A model generated the notes under the pieces. The model had not been told where the DNA came from and made no database searches. It was given only the letters and a program-made list of their open reading frames with translations. Both the position numbers and the translations under genes were made by a program. A DNA stretch of 64,000 nt from Liquorilactobacillus aquaticus DSM 21051 (GTDB taxonomy: Bacteria; Bacillota; Bacilli; Lactobacillales; Lactobacillaceae): positions 36,797 through 100,796 of the forward strand of contig NZ_AYZD01000025.1 of assembly GCF_001436755.1 (NCBI RefSeq). Direction: 5' to 3'. Below are positions 45,696 through 54,210 of the stretch, piece by piece (the stretch's first letter is position 1; every line of letters begins with the position of its first letter).

Positions 45696-46670
45696 TTAGA
45701 CAGTATGCTTTTTATTAAACAGCGAGTCAACTGAACGATTGTGAAAAATTAAATCAATGGCCTTCGCAAAAGTTGGCGCAACAGATAAAACTTTCAGTTT
45801 AGAAACCTTTTTAGTATCAGGTACCTCGATCGTATCCGTTACGACGATTTCTGTGTAATCAGAGTTTTGCAGTCTTTCAACAGCTCCCTTGGAGAAAATT
45901 GGATGCGTCGCACAAGCATAAACATCAGTTGCTCCTGCATTTTTCAGAGAACGGATAGCACCAATCATTTTTTCCCCAGTATCAATCAAGTCATCAAAGA
46001 CAATACAACGTCTCCCTTTAACGTCACCAATAATTGTTAAGTCTTCATTCTTGCTGCTCATATTGCCTTCTCTTTTATCAACAATTGCCAGCGGAGCCTT
46101 CAAAAGGGTTGCTAAATTACGCGCAATTTTTACCCCGTTATGATCGGGTGCAACCACAACCACATCATTAGTAATACCTTTTTTAACAAAGTATTCAGCC
46201 TGAACAAAAATAGCAAGCAAATGATCGACTGGAATATTGAAAAATCCTTGTAATTGTCCAGCATGGAGGTCCATCGTAACAACTCGATCTGCTCCTACAA
46301 GTTCCAGAAAATTAGCAATTAGTTTTGCTGTAATAGGTTCACGTGGGCGCGCTTTTCTATCAGCACGTGCGTACCCATAGTACGGAATCACCAAGTTTAT
46401 TGTACCTGCGCTTGAACGGCGCAAAGCATCAATCATAATCATTAACTCCATAAAGTTCTCATTCACTGGATCAGAGATTGACTGGATAACAAAAACATCA
46501 TCACCACGGATGCTTTCATTAATGCTGATTTGAATCTCTCCATCGCTAAAATGATTAACTGATGCTTTACTCAAAGGTACCCCAAGTTCTTGTGCAACTT
46601 TTCCTGCCAATTCTTGATTAGAATTCAACGCAAACAATTTCAAGGATTCTTCTGCTTGTTTTTCGCTCAT
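45696..46670 (-). CDS. prs: Ribose-phosphate pyrophosphokinase
   Basis: Makes PRPP from ribose 5-phosphate and ATP for nucleotide, histidine and tryptophan synthesis. A class I enzyme of 324 residues with YYGYARADRKARPREPITAKL, the Mg-binding MDLHAGQLQGFFNIPVDHL and the PRPP loop FDDLIDTGEKM. The loop and the VAPDHNGVKIAR flexible region deviate from the usual DDMIDTAGT and PDHGG, so this may be the second PRPP synthetase paralogue found in lactobacilli. The ATG at 46670 follows TTGGAGG by five bases. Confidence 0.9.
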   Translation of the reverse strand: MSEKQAEESLKLFALNSNQELAGKVAQELGVPLSKASVNHFSDGEIQISINESIRGDDVFVIQSISDPVNENFMELMIMIDALRRSSAGTINLVIPYYGYARADRKARPREPITAKLIANFLELVGADRVVTMDLHAGQLQGFFNIPVDHLLAIFVQAEYFVKKGITNDVVVVAPDHNGVKIARNLATLLKAPLAIVDKREGNMSSKNEDLTIIGDVKGRRCIVFDDLIDTGEKMIGAIRSLKNAGATDVYACATHPIFSKGAVERLQNSDYTEIVVTDTIEVPDTKKVSKLKVLSVAPTFAKAIDLIFHNRSVDSLFNKKHTV

Positions 46671-46789
46671 AACTGCCTCCAATTTAGAATGTCTTCCTAA
46701 CCATTATAATAAACTCTTTTCCGGAATACTATTACTTTATTCATTATCTTTGCGGTTTCTGTAATTTTTAAAAAGTATAGTGAGAACTC

Positions 46790-48037
46790 CTACTTTCTAA
46801 TTTGTCCCTGACCACGAACGACATACTTTGTAGTAGTCAATTCTTCAAGCCCCATCGGTCCACGCGCATGCAATTTCTGTGTTGAAATACCTATCTCAGC
46901 TCCAAATCCATATTCAAAACCATCAGTGAAACGTGTCGAAGCATTAACATAAACAGCCGCTGCATCAATTTGATCAAGGAATTGCTGACTTCTTTGATAA
47001 TTATTTGTTATGATTGTTTCAGAATGTTTTGTATTATATTTATTGATATGTGCTATTGCCTCATCAATTGAATCAACAACTTTAATTGCAAGAATATAAT
47101 CATTGTATTCAGTATACCAATCTTCCTCAGTTGCCAGCTTTACCTCAGCTCCCAGTATCTGCCGTGCCTTATCGTCCCCCCTTAACTCCACATGATACGC
47201 TTTAAGCTTTTCAGCAATATATGGCAGATATTCAGCAGCTATCTCTTTATGAAGCAGTAATTTTTCCATTGAATTGCAGACAGCTGGTCGCTGACATTTA
47301 GCATTGACCACAATATCTGCAGCCATTTTCTTGTCACTGTCGGCATCGACATATACATGACAATTTCCTGCACCTGTCTCAATCACAGGAACTTTAGCAC
47401 TGTTGACAACCGCCTTAATAAGCCGTGCACTTCCTCTTGGAATCAATACATCTAAATAATCTGTCAATTCCATGAAATGTGCAGCTACTTCGTGTGACGT
47501 ATCTTCAATAATTTGAATCGCGTTCAAATCAACCTTGTTTTTTTTCAAAACACCACGCAGAATTTCAGCCAGTTTTAAATTAGATCGTAAAGCCTCTTTG
47601 CCACCGCGTAAAATAACAGCATTCCCTGATTTAAAACACAAGGCTGCTGCATCAACAGTCACATTAGGACGCGCTTCATAAATGATCCCGATAACGCCCA
47701 AAGGCACACGCCTTTTCGCTATTCTCAACCCAGCCGCATTGACCCAAGCCTTATCAACATTCCCTATTGGATCCTGCAACTGTGCAACTTGCTTCAAGCC
47801 TTCAGCCATCGCTTTAATCCGTTCTTCTGTCAAGGTTAACCTATCAACGAAATTACTCATTAGCCCTTCCGCACCCTGTAAATCTTTCTGATTGGCTTTC
47901 AAAATTTCAGAGGAGTTTTGAACAATCGCTTCAGCCATCGCTTTTAGTATGCCATTTTTTCGCTCTGTCTCCAATTGACCTATCTGGTAAGCCGCTTTTC
48001 GAGCCCGTTTGCCTAATTCAACTATATCAGTTATCAT
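46790..48037 (-). CDS. proA: Gamma-glutamyl phosphate reductase
   Basis: Second step of proline synthesis: reduces glutamyl-5-phosphate to the semialdehyde with NADPH. 415 residues, aldehyde dehydrogenase fold; the active-site Cys is in VVNAKCQRPAVCNSMEKLLLH near residue 255, and the NADP-binding site in GVIGIIYEARPNVTVDA. AAGGGG precedes the ATG. proB lies 28 bases upstream. Confidence 0.96.
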   Translation of the reverse strand: MITDIVELGKRARKAAYQIGQLETERKNGILKAMAEAIVQNSSEILKANQKDLQGAEGLMSNFVDRLTLTEERIKAMAEGLKQVAQLQDPIGNVDKAWVNAAGLRIAKRRVPLGVIGIIYEARPNVTVDAAALCFKSGNAVILRGGKEALRSNLKLAEILRGVLKKNKVDLNAIQIIEDTSHEVAAHFMELTDYLDVLIPRGSARLIKAVVNSAKVPVIETGAGNCHVYVDADSDKKMAADIVVNAKCQRPAVCNSMEKLLLHKEIAAEYLPYIAEKLKAYHVELRGDDKARQILGAEVKLATEEDWYTEYNDYILAIKVVDSIDEAIAHINKYNTKHSETIITNNYQRSQQFLDQIDAAAVYVNASTRFTDGFEYGFGAEIGISTQKLHARGPMGLEELTTTKYVVRGQGQIRK

Positions 48038-48065
48038 AGTTTCCGCCCCTTTGAGAAATTTATTT

Positions 48066-48866
48066 TTACGCTTGGAATAAAGTCCCTATTGGCTCTCCTT
48101 GAAGTAATTTGAAGATGATTGAAGGATTTTCGCCATTCGCCAAAATCATTGATTTATCAGCGTTCAACATTTTTTGTGCAGCTTTCAGCTTAGTCGTCAT
48201 TCCGCCAGTTCCTAACTTAGTTCCCTGTCCGCCGGCACCTTCGAAGGTCTGTTCATCAATGTGACCAATTCTAGGTAGCAAAACTGCGTCAGCATATTTA
48301 CGCGGATTTTTATCAAAGAACCCGTCAATATCTGACAACATAATCAGCAAGTCCGCATCTATCGTAGTTGCTACAATAGCGGACAATTGATCATTATCAC
48401 CGAATTTCGTATGATGGTCCAATTCGTCAACCGCAACGGTATCATTCTCGTTGACAATAGGTATAACATTAAGCTGCAGCAAGTTCTCAAAGGTGTTCAA
48501 GACATTTTGATGACTTATCGGATAATCAACTACATCATGTGTCAACAAGATCTGTCCAATCTTTTGACCATAGATAGCGAAGCGCTGCTGATACACTGTC
48601 ATCAGTTGTGTTTGCCCTACAGCTGCAATCGCTTGCTGCTGAGGAATTGAACTCGGCCGCTCATCTATCCCTAACAACCCCAGCCCCACACCGATTGCTC
48701 CTGAAGACACAAGTACTACTTGTTTTCCTTCATTAACCAGCCCGCTTAAGGTGTAGCATAACTGGTCAATTGCTTTTAAATTCAATTTACCATTTGCGTG
48801 TGTGAGTGTACTTGTCCCAACTTTGACAACGATCCTCGCTGATTTGAGGTGTCGTTTCTCAACCAT
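48066..48866 (-). CDS. proB: Glutamate 5-kinase, short form
   Basis: First step of proline synthesis: phosphorylates glutamate. 266 residues, the amino-acid kinase domain only (VVKVGTSTLTH, VLVSSGAIGVGLG, FGDNDQLSAIVAT, GTGGMTTKLKAA). The C-terminal PUA domain of the E. coli-type enzyme is absent, as I recall from other lactic acid bacteria. GGAGG precedes the ATG. Forms the proBA operon with proA. Confidence 0.95.
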   Translation of the reverse strand: MVEKRHLKSARIVVKVGTSTLTHANGKLNLKAIDQLCYTLSGLVNEGKQVVLVSSGAIGVGLGLLGIDERPSSIPQQQAIAAVGQTQLMTVYQQRFAIYGQKIGQILLTHDVVDYPISHQNVLNTFENLLQLNVIPIVNENDTVAVDELDHHTKFGDNDQLSAIVATTIDADLLIMLSDIDGFFDKNPRKYADAVLLPRIGHIDEQTFEGAGGQGTKLGTGGMTTKLKAAQKMLNADKSMILANGENPSIIFKLLQGEPIGTLFQA

Positions 48867-48952
48867 TCTTCGTTTCCTCCATTATCGACAATTTTTATAT
48901 TAATGCCATTCATCATACAGTACATTACTTAGCCTGTATACCTTAAAACATT

Positions 48953-50311
48953 TTATTGTTCGCTTTGCACTTCATTTTGTTCATCCTGATCTTTTTCACT
49001 GTGTCGTGTTACCTCAAGCCACTCGATATAATTGCGATTGAATTCAGCAATCTTTAAGTCAAACTGACCAATCGTAATGACATCTCCACGTTTAACTTTG
49101 TAATTTTCCAATAAATACCCGGCTATTGTGACACTCTCTGATTCATCAAAGCTTCTTTTTTTGACCCTAAAGAATCGTTCAAAATCATATAATGTTGTTT
49201 TTCCTGATACTCGGTATGCATTGGTACCTGTTTTAACGATATACTCACTAGAAACATCGTCTATCTCATCTTTTACAACTCCGAACAATTCTTCGTAGAT
49301 ATCCTTATCGGTAACAATTCCACTCGTACCGCCATACTCGTCCAAAATAACAACTATTGGTGTCTGCTTCTTGATCATCTGCTGCAGCAGTCCTTGAATC
49401 GGCGTTACCTCTGGAACCGTAATGATCGTTCTTAACAATTTACTGACTAGGATCGTATCATCAACACGTGCTTGCCGAATCAAATCATAAATATAGACAT
49501 ATCCCAAAATCTTGTCTTTATCGTTATTCGCTACCACAGGAAAACGGCTGAAACCTTCTCTAAGATAGTAATTAATAACCGTCTTCACTGAATCCGTTAT
49601 GTCAACAACCTCAAGACTTGTTCGATCGACCATAATATCTTTGGCAACTTTATCGTTGAAATCAAATGCCCGCTGCATGTAAAGAAGATCATTCTTGTCT
49701 AGATTGCCGCCTGTAACTGCATTTCGCGACAAACGTAGAATCTCAGCTTGGGTCAAGACATCGTTACTCTCATCCGCCGGCGGCAGCCCGAAAAGCCGAA
49801 TAATCCCCATAGCCGAAATATTCAGTAACCTTACAAAAGGGAAGAAGAGGATATGACAATAATGCAGTGGAGTGACTACCAGCATTAACATCTTCATCGG
49901 CATATCAATACTCAAATTTTTGGGAACGATCTCAGTCAAAACAACCTCTAAATATGTCAGCAGCAGAACACCTAAGACAGCTCCAACTGCGTGTAGGGCA
50001 CTTGTCCTGATTGGCGTGAATTTTAAAACATCAACAATCAGCAGTTCAATTGTCCCTTCCCCGATCCAACCCAAAATAATACCTGAAAGAGTCACACCAA
50101 CTTGTGTAGTTGACAAGTATTCGTTCAGTTCCTGAACCATTTTAAGCGCGGTCCGTAATTTTCGCTTGTTCCCTTGATCAGAATCAAGTGCACTCTCCAG
50201 GGCACTTTTACGTGTTTGAACCAATGCAAACTCTGCAGCTACAAAAAAAGCCGCAAAATAAAAAACAATTAACATTATGACCAAATTGATTGCTAACTGA
50301 TCATTTGTCAA
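48953..50311 (-). CDS. CNNM/CorC-type hemolysin family protein
   Basis: A 452-residue membrane protein with a DUF21/CNNM domain of four hydrophobic segments (first about 180 residues), two CBS domains (DIMVDRTSLEVVDI, TIQGLLQQMIKKQTP) and a C-terminal CorC/HlyC domain that begins near YIVKTGTNAYRVSG. The family is linked with Mg or Co handling; hemolysis is a historic name. The start is a TTG at 50311, after GGGGA. Direction is the same as proBA but the gap of about 90 bases leaves it open whether they share a transcript. Confidence 0.88.
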   Translation of the reverse strand: MTNDQLAINLVIMLIVFYFAAFFVAAEFALVQTRKSALESALDSDQGNKRKLRTALKMVQELNEYLSTTQVGVTLSGIILGWIGEGTIELLIVDVLKFTPIRTSALHAVGAVLGVLLLTYLEVVLTEIVPKNLSIDMPMKMLMLVVTPLHYCHILFFPFVRLLNISAMGIIRLFGLPPADESNDVLTQAEILRLSRNAVTGGNLDKNDLLYMQRAFDFNDKVAKDIMVDRTSLEVVDITDSVKTVINYYLREGFSRFPVVANNDKDKILGYVYIYDLIRQARVDDTILVSKLLRTIITVPEVTPIQGLLQQMIKKQTPIVVILDEYGGTSGIVTDKDIYEELFGVVKDEIDDVSSEYIVKTGTNAYRVSGKTTLYDFERFFRVKKRSFDESESVTIAGYLLENYKVKRGDVITIGQFDLKIAEFNRNYIEWLEVTRHSEKDQDEQNEVQSEQ

Positions 50312-50560
50312 AAACCATTCCCCATTTCTCTTTATCGTCTACTCTATGAATACATCATATCATTTTTTCCTTTCTAAATGTTAATCGATATTGGTAAAGA
50401 TTTTTATTGTTTTTACCGCATTAATTTCGAAACTGAAAAGCTGTCTCCTGCTTGTTCATCCCCATAATAAGCCATTTGCCCGGAGCACCGAAAAATACAT
50501 ATTAAACCAATATTCTTCTATAATAAGATAACCAAATAGCTGCTAAAGAATCTAAAAAGG
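50312..50560. other. AT-rich gap upstream of the CNNM gene, no gene seen
   Basis: Region between the CNNM gene and the metQ terminator. I see no reading frame with a binding site and no further hairpin. Confidence 0.45.
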
Positions 50561-50562
50561 AA

Positions 50563-50606
50563 AAAAAGCAGCTTGCAGAACTGATTTCAATCAGTCCCAC
50601 AAGCTA
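50563..50606 (-). terminator. Terminator of the metNIQ operon
   Basis: On the minus strand AGCTTG...CAAGCT encloses an inner ACTGATT...AATCAGT stem; a run of seven T follows. It lies about 40 bases after the metQ stop. Confidence 0.8.
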
Positions 50607-50643
50607 ACTTTGATACTATCTATTTCGGATAGTATTACAAATA

Positions 50644-51471
50644 TTAATCTGTTTGTTTAACTGGCAGTACTCCACCCTTATATTTGTCCTTGATCCATTT
50701 CTGAGTTGACTTGGACTGCAAGGCTTTCATTAACTTCTTAATAGCAGGCTTGTTCTTATCACCTTTTCTAACAGCTATAATATTTGCATATGGCGATGAA
50801 GATTTTTCAAGTTCAATCGCATCCTTAGATGGATTTAAGCCGGCTTGAACAGCGTAATTAGCATTGATAACAACCGCATCACCTTCACCATTTTTATAAA
50901 ACTGTGTCATGAGTTTAGCCTCATAAGTATGTTTGAAATTCAAATGTTTTTTATTAGTTTTGATATCATCAAAAGTTGCCGACGTAATTTTAGTACCCTT
51001 CTTCAAGGTAATCAAACCTGCATCTTTAAAAATCGTCAAAACACGGCCATAGTCAGCCACATTACTGCTAACTAACACAGTTGCTCCATCTTTTAAATCC
51101 TTCAAATTCTTAACTTTTTTTGAATAAACTCCGATCGGTTCCAAATGAACTGCCCCAGCTGAAACCAAGCTGCCATTATTTTTATTATTCCAATTATCTA
51201 AGAAGGGAATATGCTGGAAATAGTTAGCATCCAGTTCTTTGTTTGCCAACGCTTTATTAGGCATAATATAATCTTGGAAAACCTTTATTTTAAGATTAAC
51301 ACCTTCTTTTTTCAGTTGTGGCTGGACATGTTTCAAAATTTCGGCGTGTGGAACCGAGGAAGCCCCAACTGTAATCGTTGTATTCTTCTCCGACGAAGAT
51401 GCTTTGCCGCATCCAACTAGCAATAAAGCTGATGCAGCTACTGCAAGCAAACCTGCTAATTTCTTTTTCAT
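50644..51471 (-). CDS. metQ: Methionine-binding lipoprotein MetQ
   Basis: NlpA/MetQ receptor of the methionine importer, 275 residues. The signal peptide ends with lipobox LVGC (Cys near residue 21). The mature part shows typical MetQ features, VGASSVPHAEILKHVQP and LDANYFQHIPFLD. AGGAG precedes the ATG. Last gene of metNIQ, ahead of a terminator. Confidence 0.93.
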   Translation of the reverse strand: MKKKLAGLLAVAASALLLVGCGKASSSEKNTTITVGASSVPHAEILKHVQPQLKKEGVNLKIKVFQDYIMPNKALANKELDANYFQHIPFLDNWNNKNNGSLVSAGAVHLEPIGVYSKKVKNLKDLKDGATVLVSSNVADYGRVLTIFKDAGLITLKKGTKITSATFDDIKTNKKHLNFKHTYEAKLMTQFYKNGEGDAVVINANYAVQAGLNPSKDAIELEKSSSPYANIIAVRKGDKNKPAIKKLMKALQSKSTQKWIKDKYKGGVLPVKQTD

Positions 51472-51507
51472 CTAAAATCACTCCTATATTTTTTATCGAT
51501 TTTTTAC

Positions 51508-52194
51508 TCAGCGTTTATCTAAATGACGAACTGCAAAGTCCCCTAAAAATTGGAAAATAAAAACGATCACAACAATAATAATTGTCGCAGTAAAGGTAAT
51601 AGCATTGTTATAAGCTTGGAAACCATCAGTATAAGCTAACTGCCCCAGTCCGCCAGCCCCAATCGCTCCAGCCATTGCGGTGTAGCCAATCAATGAGATT
51701 GCTGTCACAGTAATTCCAGAAGTCAACGCTGGCATACTCTCAGGAATCAACACTTTGTAAATAAGCTGCCACTTATTCGCACCCATTGACTCTGCCGCTT
51801 CAACGACTCCGCCATCAACTTCATGAAAAGCCAGTTCAACTAACCGCGCATAGAAAGGTGCTGCAGAGAATATGAGCGATGGTAATGCCGCCTTGGGACC
51901 GATCTGCGTTCCCACTAATGTCTGAGTTACTGGAAGTAAAAGTACTATCAAAATGATAAATGGAATTGAGCGAAAGACATTCACAAACAATGCCACAAGC
52001 GTATTTAAACCTCGGATAACAATATTATTGCTTCCAGTTGTTTCATACAAAAGCAGTCCTAGCAAAATACCAAAAATAGCAACTAAAACAACTGAAACCA
52101 CCGTCATCCACAGAGTTTCCCAGGTTGCTCCCCACATATTGTTCCAATTAACACTGCTGAACTTGAAATAAGTGCTTAACCCCTGATTATTCAT
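51508..52194 (-). CDS. metI: Methionine ABC transporter permease MetI
   Basis: A 228-residue permease with about five hydrophobic segments and the coupling loop VEAAESMGANKWQLIYKVLIPESMPAL, as in MetI. The ATG at 52194 follows GGAGG and overlaps the end of metN by eight bases, so it is coupled. The longer frame to 52215 has no binding site. Confidence 0.93.
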   Translation of the reverse strand: MNNQGLSTYFKFSSVNWNNMWGATWETLWMTVVSVVLVAIFGILLGLLLYETTGSNNIVIRGLNTLVALFVNVFRSIPFIILIVLLLPVTQTLVGTQIGPKAALPSLIFSAAPFYARLVELAFHEVDGGVVEAAESMGANKWQLIYKVLIPESMPALTSGITVTAISLIGYTAMAGAIGAGGLGQLAYTDGFQAYNNAITFTATIIIVVIVFIFQFLGDFAVRHLDKR

Positions 52195-53230
52195 GCTTAT
52201 ACACCTCCGTTTCAACTCTCATAGTTCTAAGAAATTCGAGCGCACCCTTGATGTCTTTTTCATTACCTACGAGTTGGACAAAGAGACTGCCGATCGAACC
52301 GGAACCATCCTGTAACTGTCGAACTGATCCCTGCAAAATACTTAGCTGCAAGTCAGGGAATTGGTGAAGCATTTCTGAAACAATCGGCATTTTAACTTGA
52401 TCTCCATGAAACTTTAATTGCAGCAGCTGTCCTTCTGGATATTTCTGCAGAAGTTCACTAATAACAGGTTTAACGTCCTCGTCTGGACCTGTATCTGTCT
52501 CAGTGTTCACAAATTTGCGTGTCAATTCCTGTTCCGGCCGTGTAAAGACCTTGGCCACCGTTCCCTCTTCAATCACATGCCCATTCTCCATTACTGCAAC
52601 TCTGTCCGCTAGCCTCCGGATAACATGCATCTCATGCGTTATAATGACAATTGTTAGTTTAAGTTTGCTTTTTATTCGTGCCAGCAAATCCAGCACTTCA
52701 TCCGTCGTTTGTGGATCCAGGGCGCTTGTTGCTTCGTCAGAAATTAATATTGCTGGGTCATTTGCCAAAGCACGTGCTATTCCTACTCGTTGTTTCTGGC
52801 CGCCGGATAATTGTGAAGGATAGGCATTGATTCGTTCTCCTAAACCAACAAGTTCCGCTAAATGCGTGGCCTTTTTCACCCGTTCACTCTTACTCATGCC
52901 AGTCAACTCTAGAGGGAACATAATATTCTCTAAAACGGTCCGCGACCATAATAGATTAAAGTGCTGAAAAATCATACCTATTTTCCGGCGCTGTTCACGT
53001 AATTGCTTCTTTGACAAATTATCGTTCCGTTTGCCATTAATACTGAGCTCGCCACTAGTTGGCGTCTCTAAGCCGTTCATCATTCTAACCAATGTGCTTT
53101 TCCCAGCCCCGGAGAAACCAATAATTCCAAAAACTTCATCTGTATTGATCTTCAAAGAAACATTTTGAACTGCCGGGACTGTTCCCGACTTCGTCTGATA
53201 TATCTTTGAAACATTTTTAAATTCGATCAC
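52187..53230 (-). CDS. metN: Methionine ABC transporter ATP-binding protein MetN
   Basis: A 347-residue ATPase: Walker A GFSGAGKST, signature [15 protein letters not shown], Walker B ILISDEATSALD, followed by a C-terminal NIL domain of about 90 residues that binds methionine and inhibits transport when the pool is high. The GTG start at 53230 follows AAGGTGG by seven bases. First gene of the operon, behind a T-box leader. Confidence 0.94.
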   Translation of the reverse strand: MIEFKNVSKIYQTKSGTVPAVQNVSLKINTDEVFGIIGFSGAGKSTLVRMMNGLETPTSGELSINGKRNDNLSKKQLREQRRKIGMIFQHFNLLWSRTVLENIMFPLELTGMSKSERVKKATHLAELVGLGERINAYPSQLSGGQKQRVGIARALANDPAILISDEATSALDPQTTDEVLDLLARIKSKLKLTIVIITHEMHVIRRLADRVAVMENGHVIEEGTVAKVFTRPEQELTRKFVNTETDTGPDEDVKPVISELLQKYPEGQLLQLKFHGDQVKMPIVSEMLHQFPDLQLSILQGSVRQLQDGSGSIGSLFVQLVGNEKDIKGALEFLRTMRVETEVYKHE

Positions 53231-53254
53231 ATGATCCCCACCTTATTTTTTAAA

Positions 53255-53543
53255 TAAAAAAAACTCTCATCCATTAATTTAATTAAGGACGAGAGTCTCG
53301 CGGTACCACCTTGTTTTATCGTTAGCTCACGCTAACGATCTCAACAGCTATTTTTAAAAGCCGATGGTTGTACCGTAACCAACGGATCAACAGCCTTGCG
53401 ACCATCAATCAAACTCCAAGCTCATCTTCGCTTTTCCTTTTTATCCCCCTTCTCACCTAACGGGGTTCTCTTAAATATACTCAGAAAAGCTACTCTTCTC
53501 TTCAACGTTCATCAAATTATCTTTAATTATTAAGTTCTCGTTA
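53255..53543 (-). ncRNA. T-box leader of metNIQ, methionine-specific
   Basis: On the minus strand the T-box sequence AAGGTGGTACCGCG (53311-53298) is followed by a terminator stem ACTCTCGTCC/GGATGAGAGT and a T-run. About 110 bases earlier, stem I has the AGTA and GAA loop-E sides, with the triplet AUG (53425-53423) in the specifier position and an A after it. Uncharged tRNA-Met would pair there and with the T-box bulge to stop termination. The stem-loop GTTAGC/GCTAAC (53322-53338) lies just before the T-box. Confidence 0.92.
53263..53296 (-). terminator. T-box terminator hairpin
   Basis: ACTCTCGTCC pairs with GGATGAGAGT (one G-U) and is followed by a T-run at 53262-53255; its 5' arm overlaps the antiterminator T-box region, as is usual. 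Confidence 0.9.
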
Positions 53544-53572
53544 ATTTTAATTTTATTTTCATTATTTGTCAA
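53544..53572 (-). promoter_or_regulatory. Promoter of the metNIQ T-box transcript
   Basis: On the minus strand TTGACA (53572-53567) and TAAAAT (53549-53544) are spaced by 17 bases, immediately upstream of the leader. Confidence 0.75.
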
Positions 53573-53698
53573 CAAATTATCTTTGTTATATTAAGCAAAT
53601 AAATTTATTTACTTACCAAAGAAAAGCTGAAGCCCTGCAAAACAGTTATTTTTTAAGCAAAGCAACTTTGTTGCAAAGAAATCATGCTTACACCAAAC

Positions 53699-54175
53699 TC
53701 AGCTCTCTTTTTCATTTTCAGCGTTTTTGTTTTTTGCAAGCAGCCCTAACTGTTCATTAACTCCAGCAGTCAATGCTTGATTAACCTTTTGATAATCTGT
53801 AAGATAATCCTTCACAGTCCCAAAAGAATCAATCCTTAATCCCGAAGCATTAACATCTGCAGCTTCCACGATTAAATTGACAATTACATCGACATCTTCA
53901 CTTTTCTCAAAAAAATTATCAACCCTGTTGCTGTTCGCAAATGGAAGATTAATGATCCCACTCTCTAATGAGACTGTAACGGATTCATCTTCAAAAAGCA
54001 GCGGCTGACTGACTCTTGTCAGCTTCTCCTGCTCCAGGAAACTGCGAAACTGCTCAAAAAGGTGCTCAAGTCTTTCCATGTCAACATTCTTTTTTACTGG
54101 TAAAGCTTCAAAAGCTGCTGATTGAAAATCATCATTCTCAATTTTGTTTACAAAAGCCTCAACCTTAATCTTCAT
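53699..54175 (-). CDS. Unrecognised small acidic protein
   Basis: A 158-residue soluble protein with an N-terminal beta-like strand (MKIKVEAFVNKIEN) and a helical, acidic rest with a charged tail; I recognise no domain. It has a proper ribosome binding site (GGAG eight bases before ATG 54175; an adjacent GTG is possible) and codon use like its neighbours, so it is probably real. It lies 32 bases after pepD in the same direction and could be co-transcribed with it. Confidence 0.7.
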   Translation of the reverse strand: MKIKVEAFVNKIENDDFQSAAFEALPVKKNVDMERLEHLFEQFRSFLEQEKLTRVSQPLLFEDESVTVSLESGIINLPFANSNRVDNFFEKSEDVDVIVNLIVEAADVNASGLRIDSFGTVKDYLTDYQKVNQALTAGVNEQLGLLAKNKNAENEKES

Positions 54176-54210
54176 CACACCAACTCCAAAATTAAATTGT
54201 TTTTACCATA

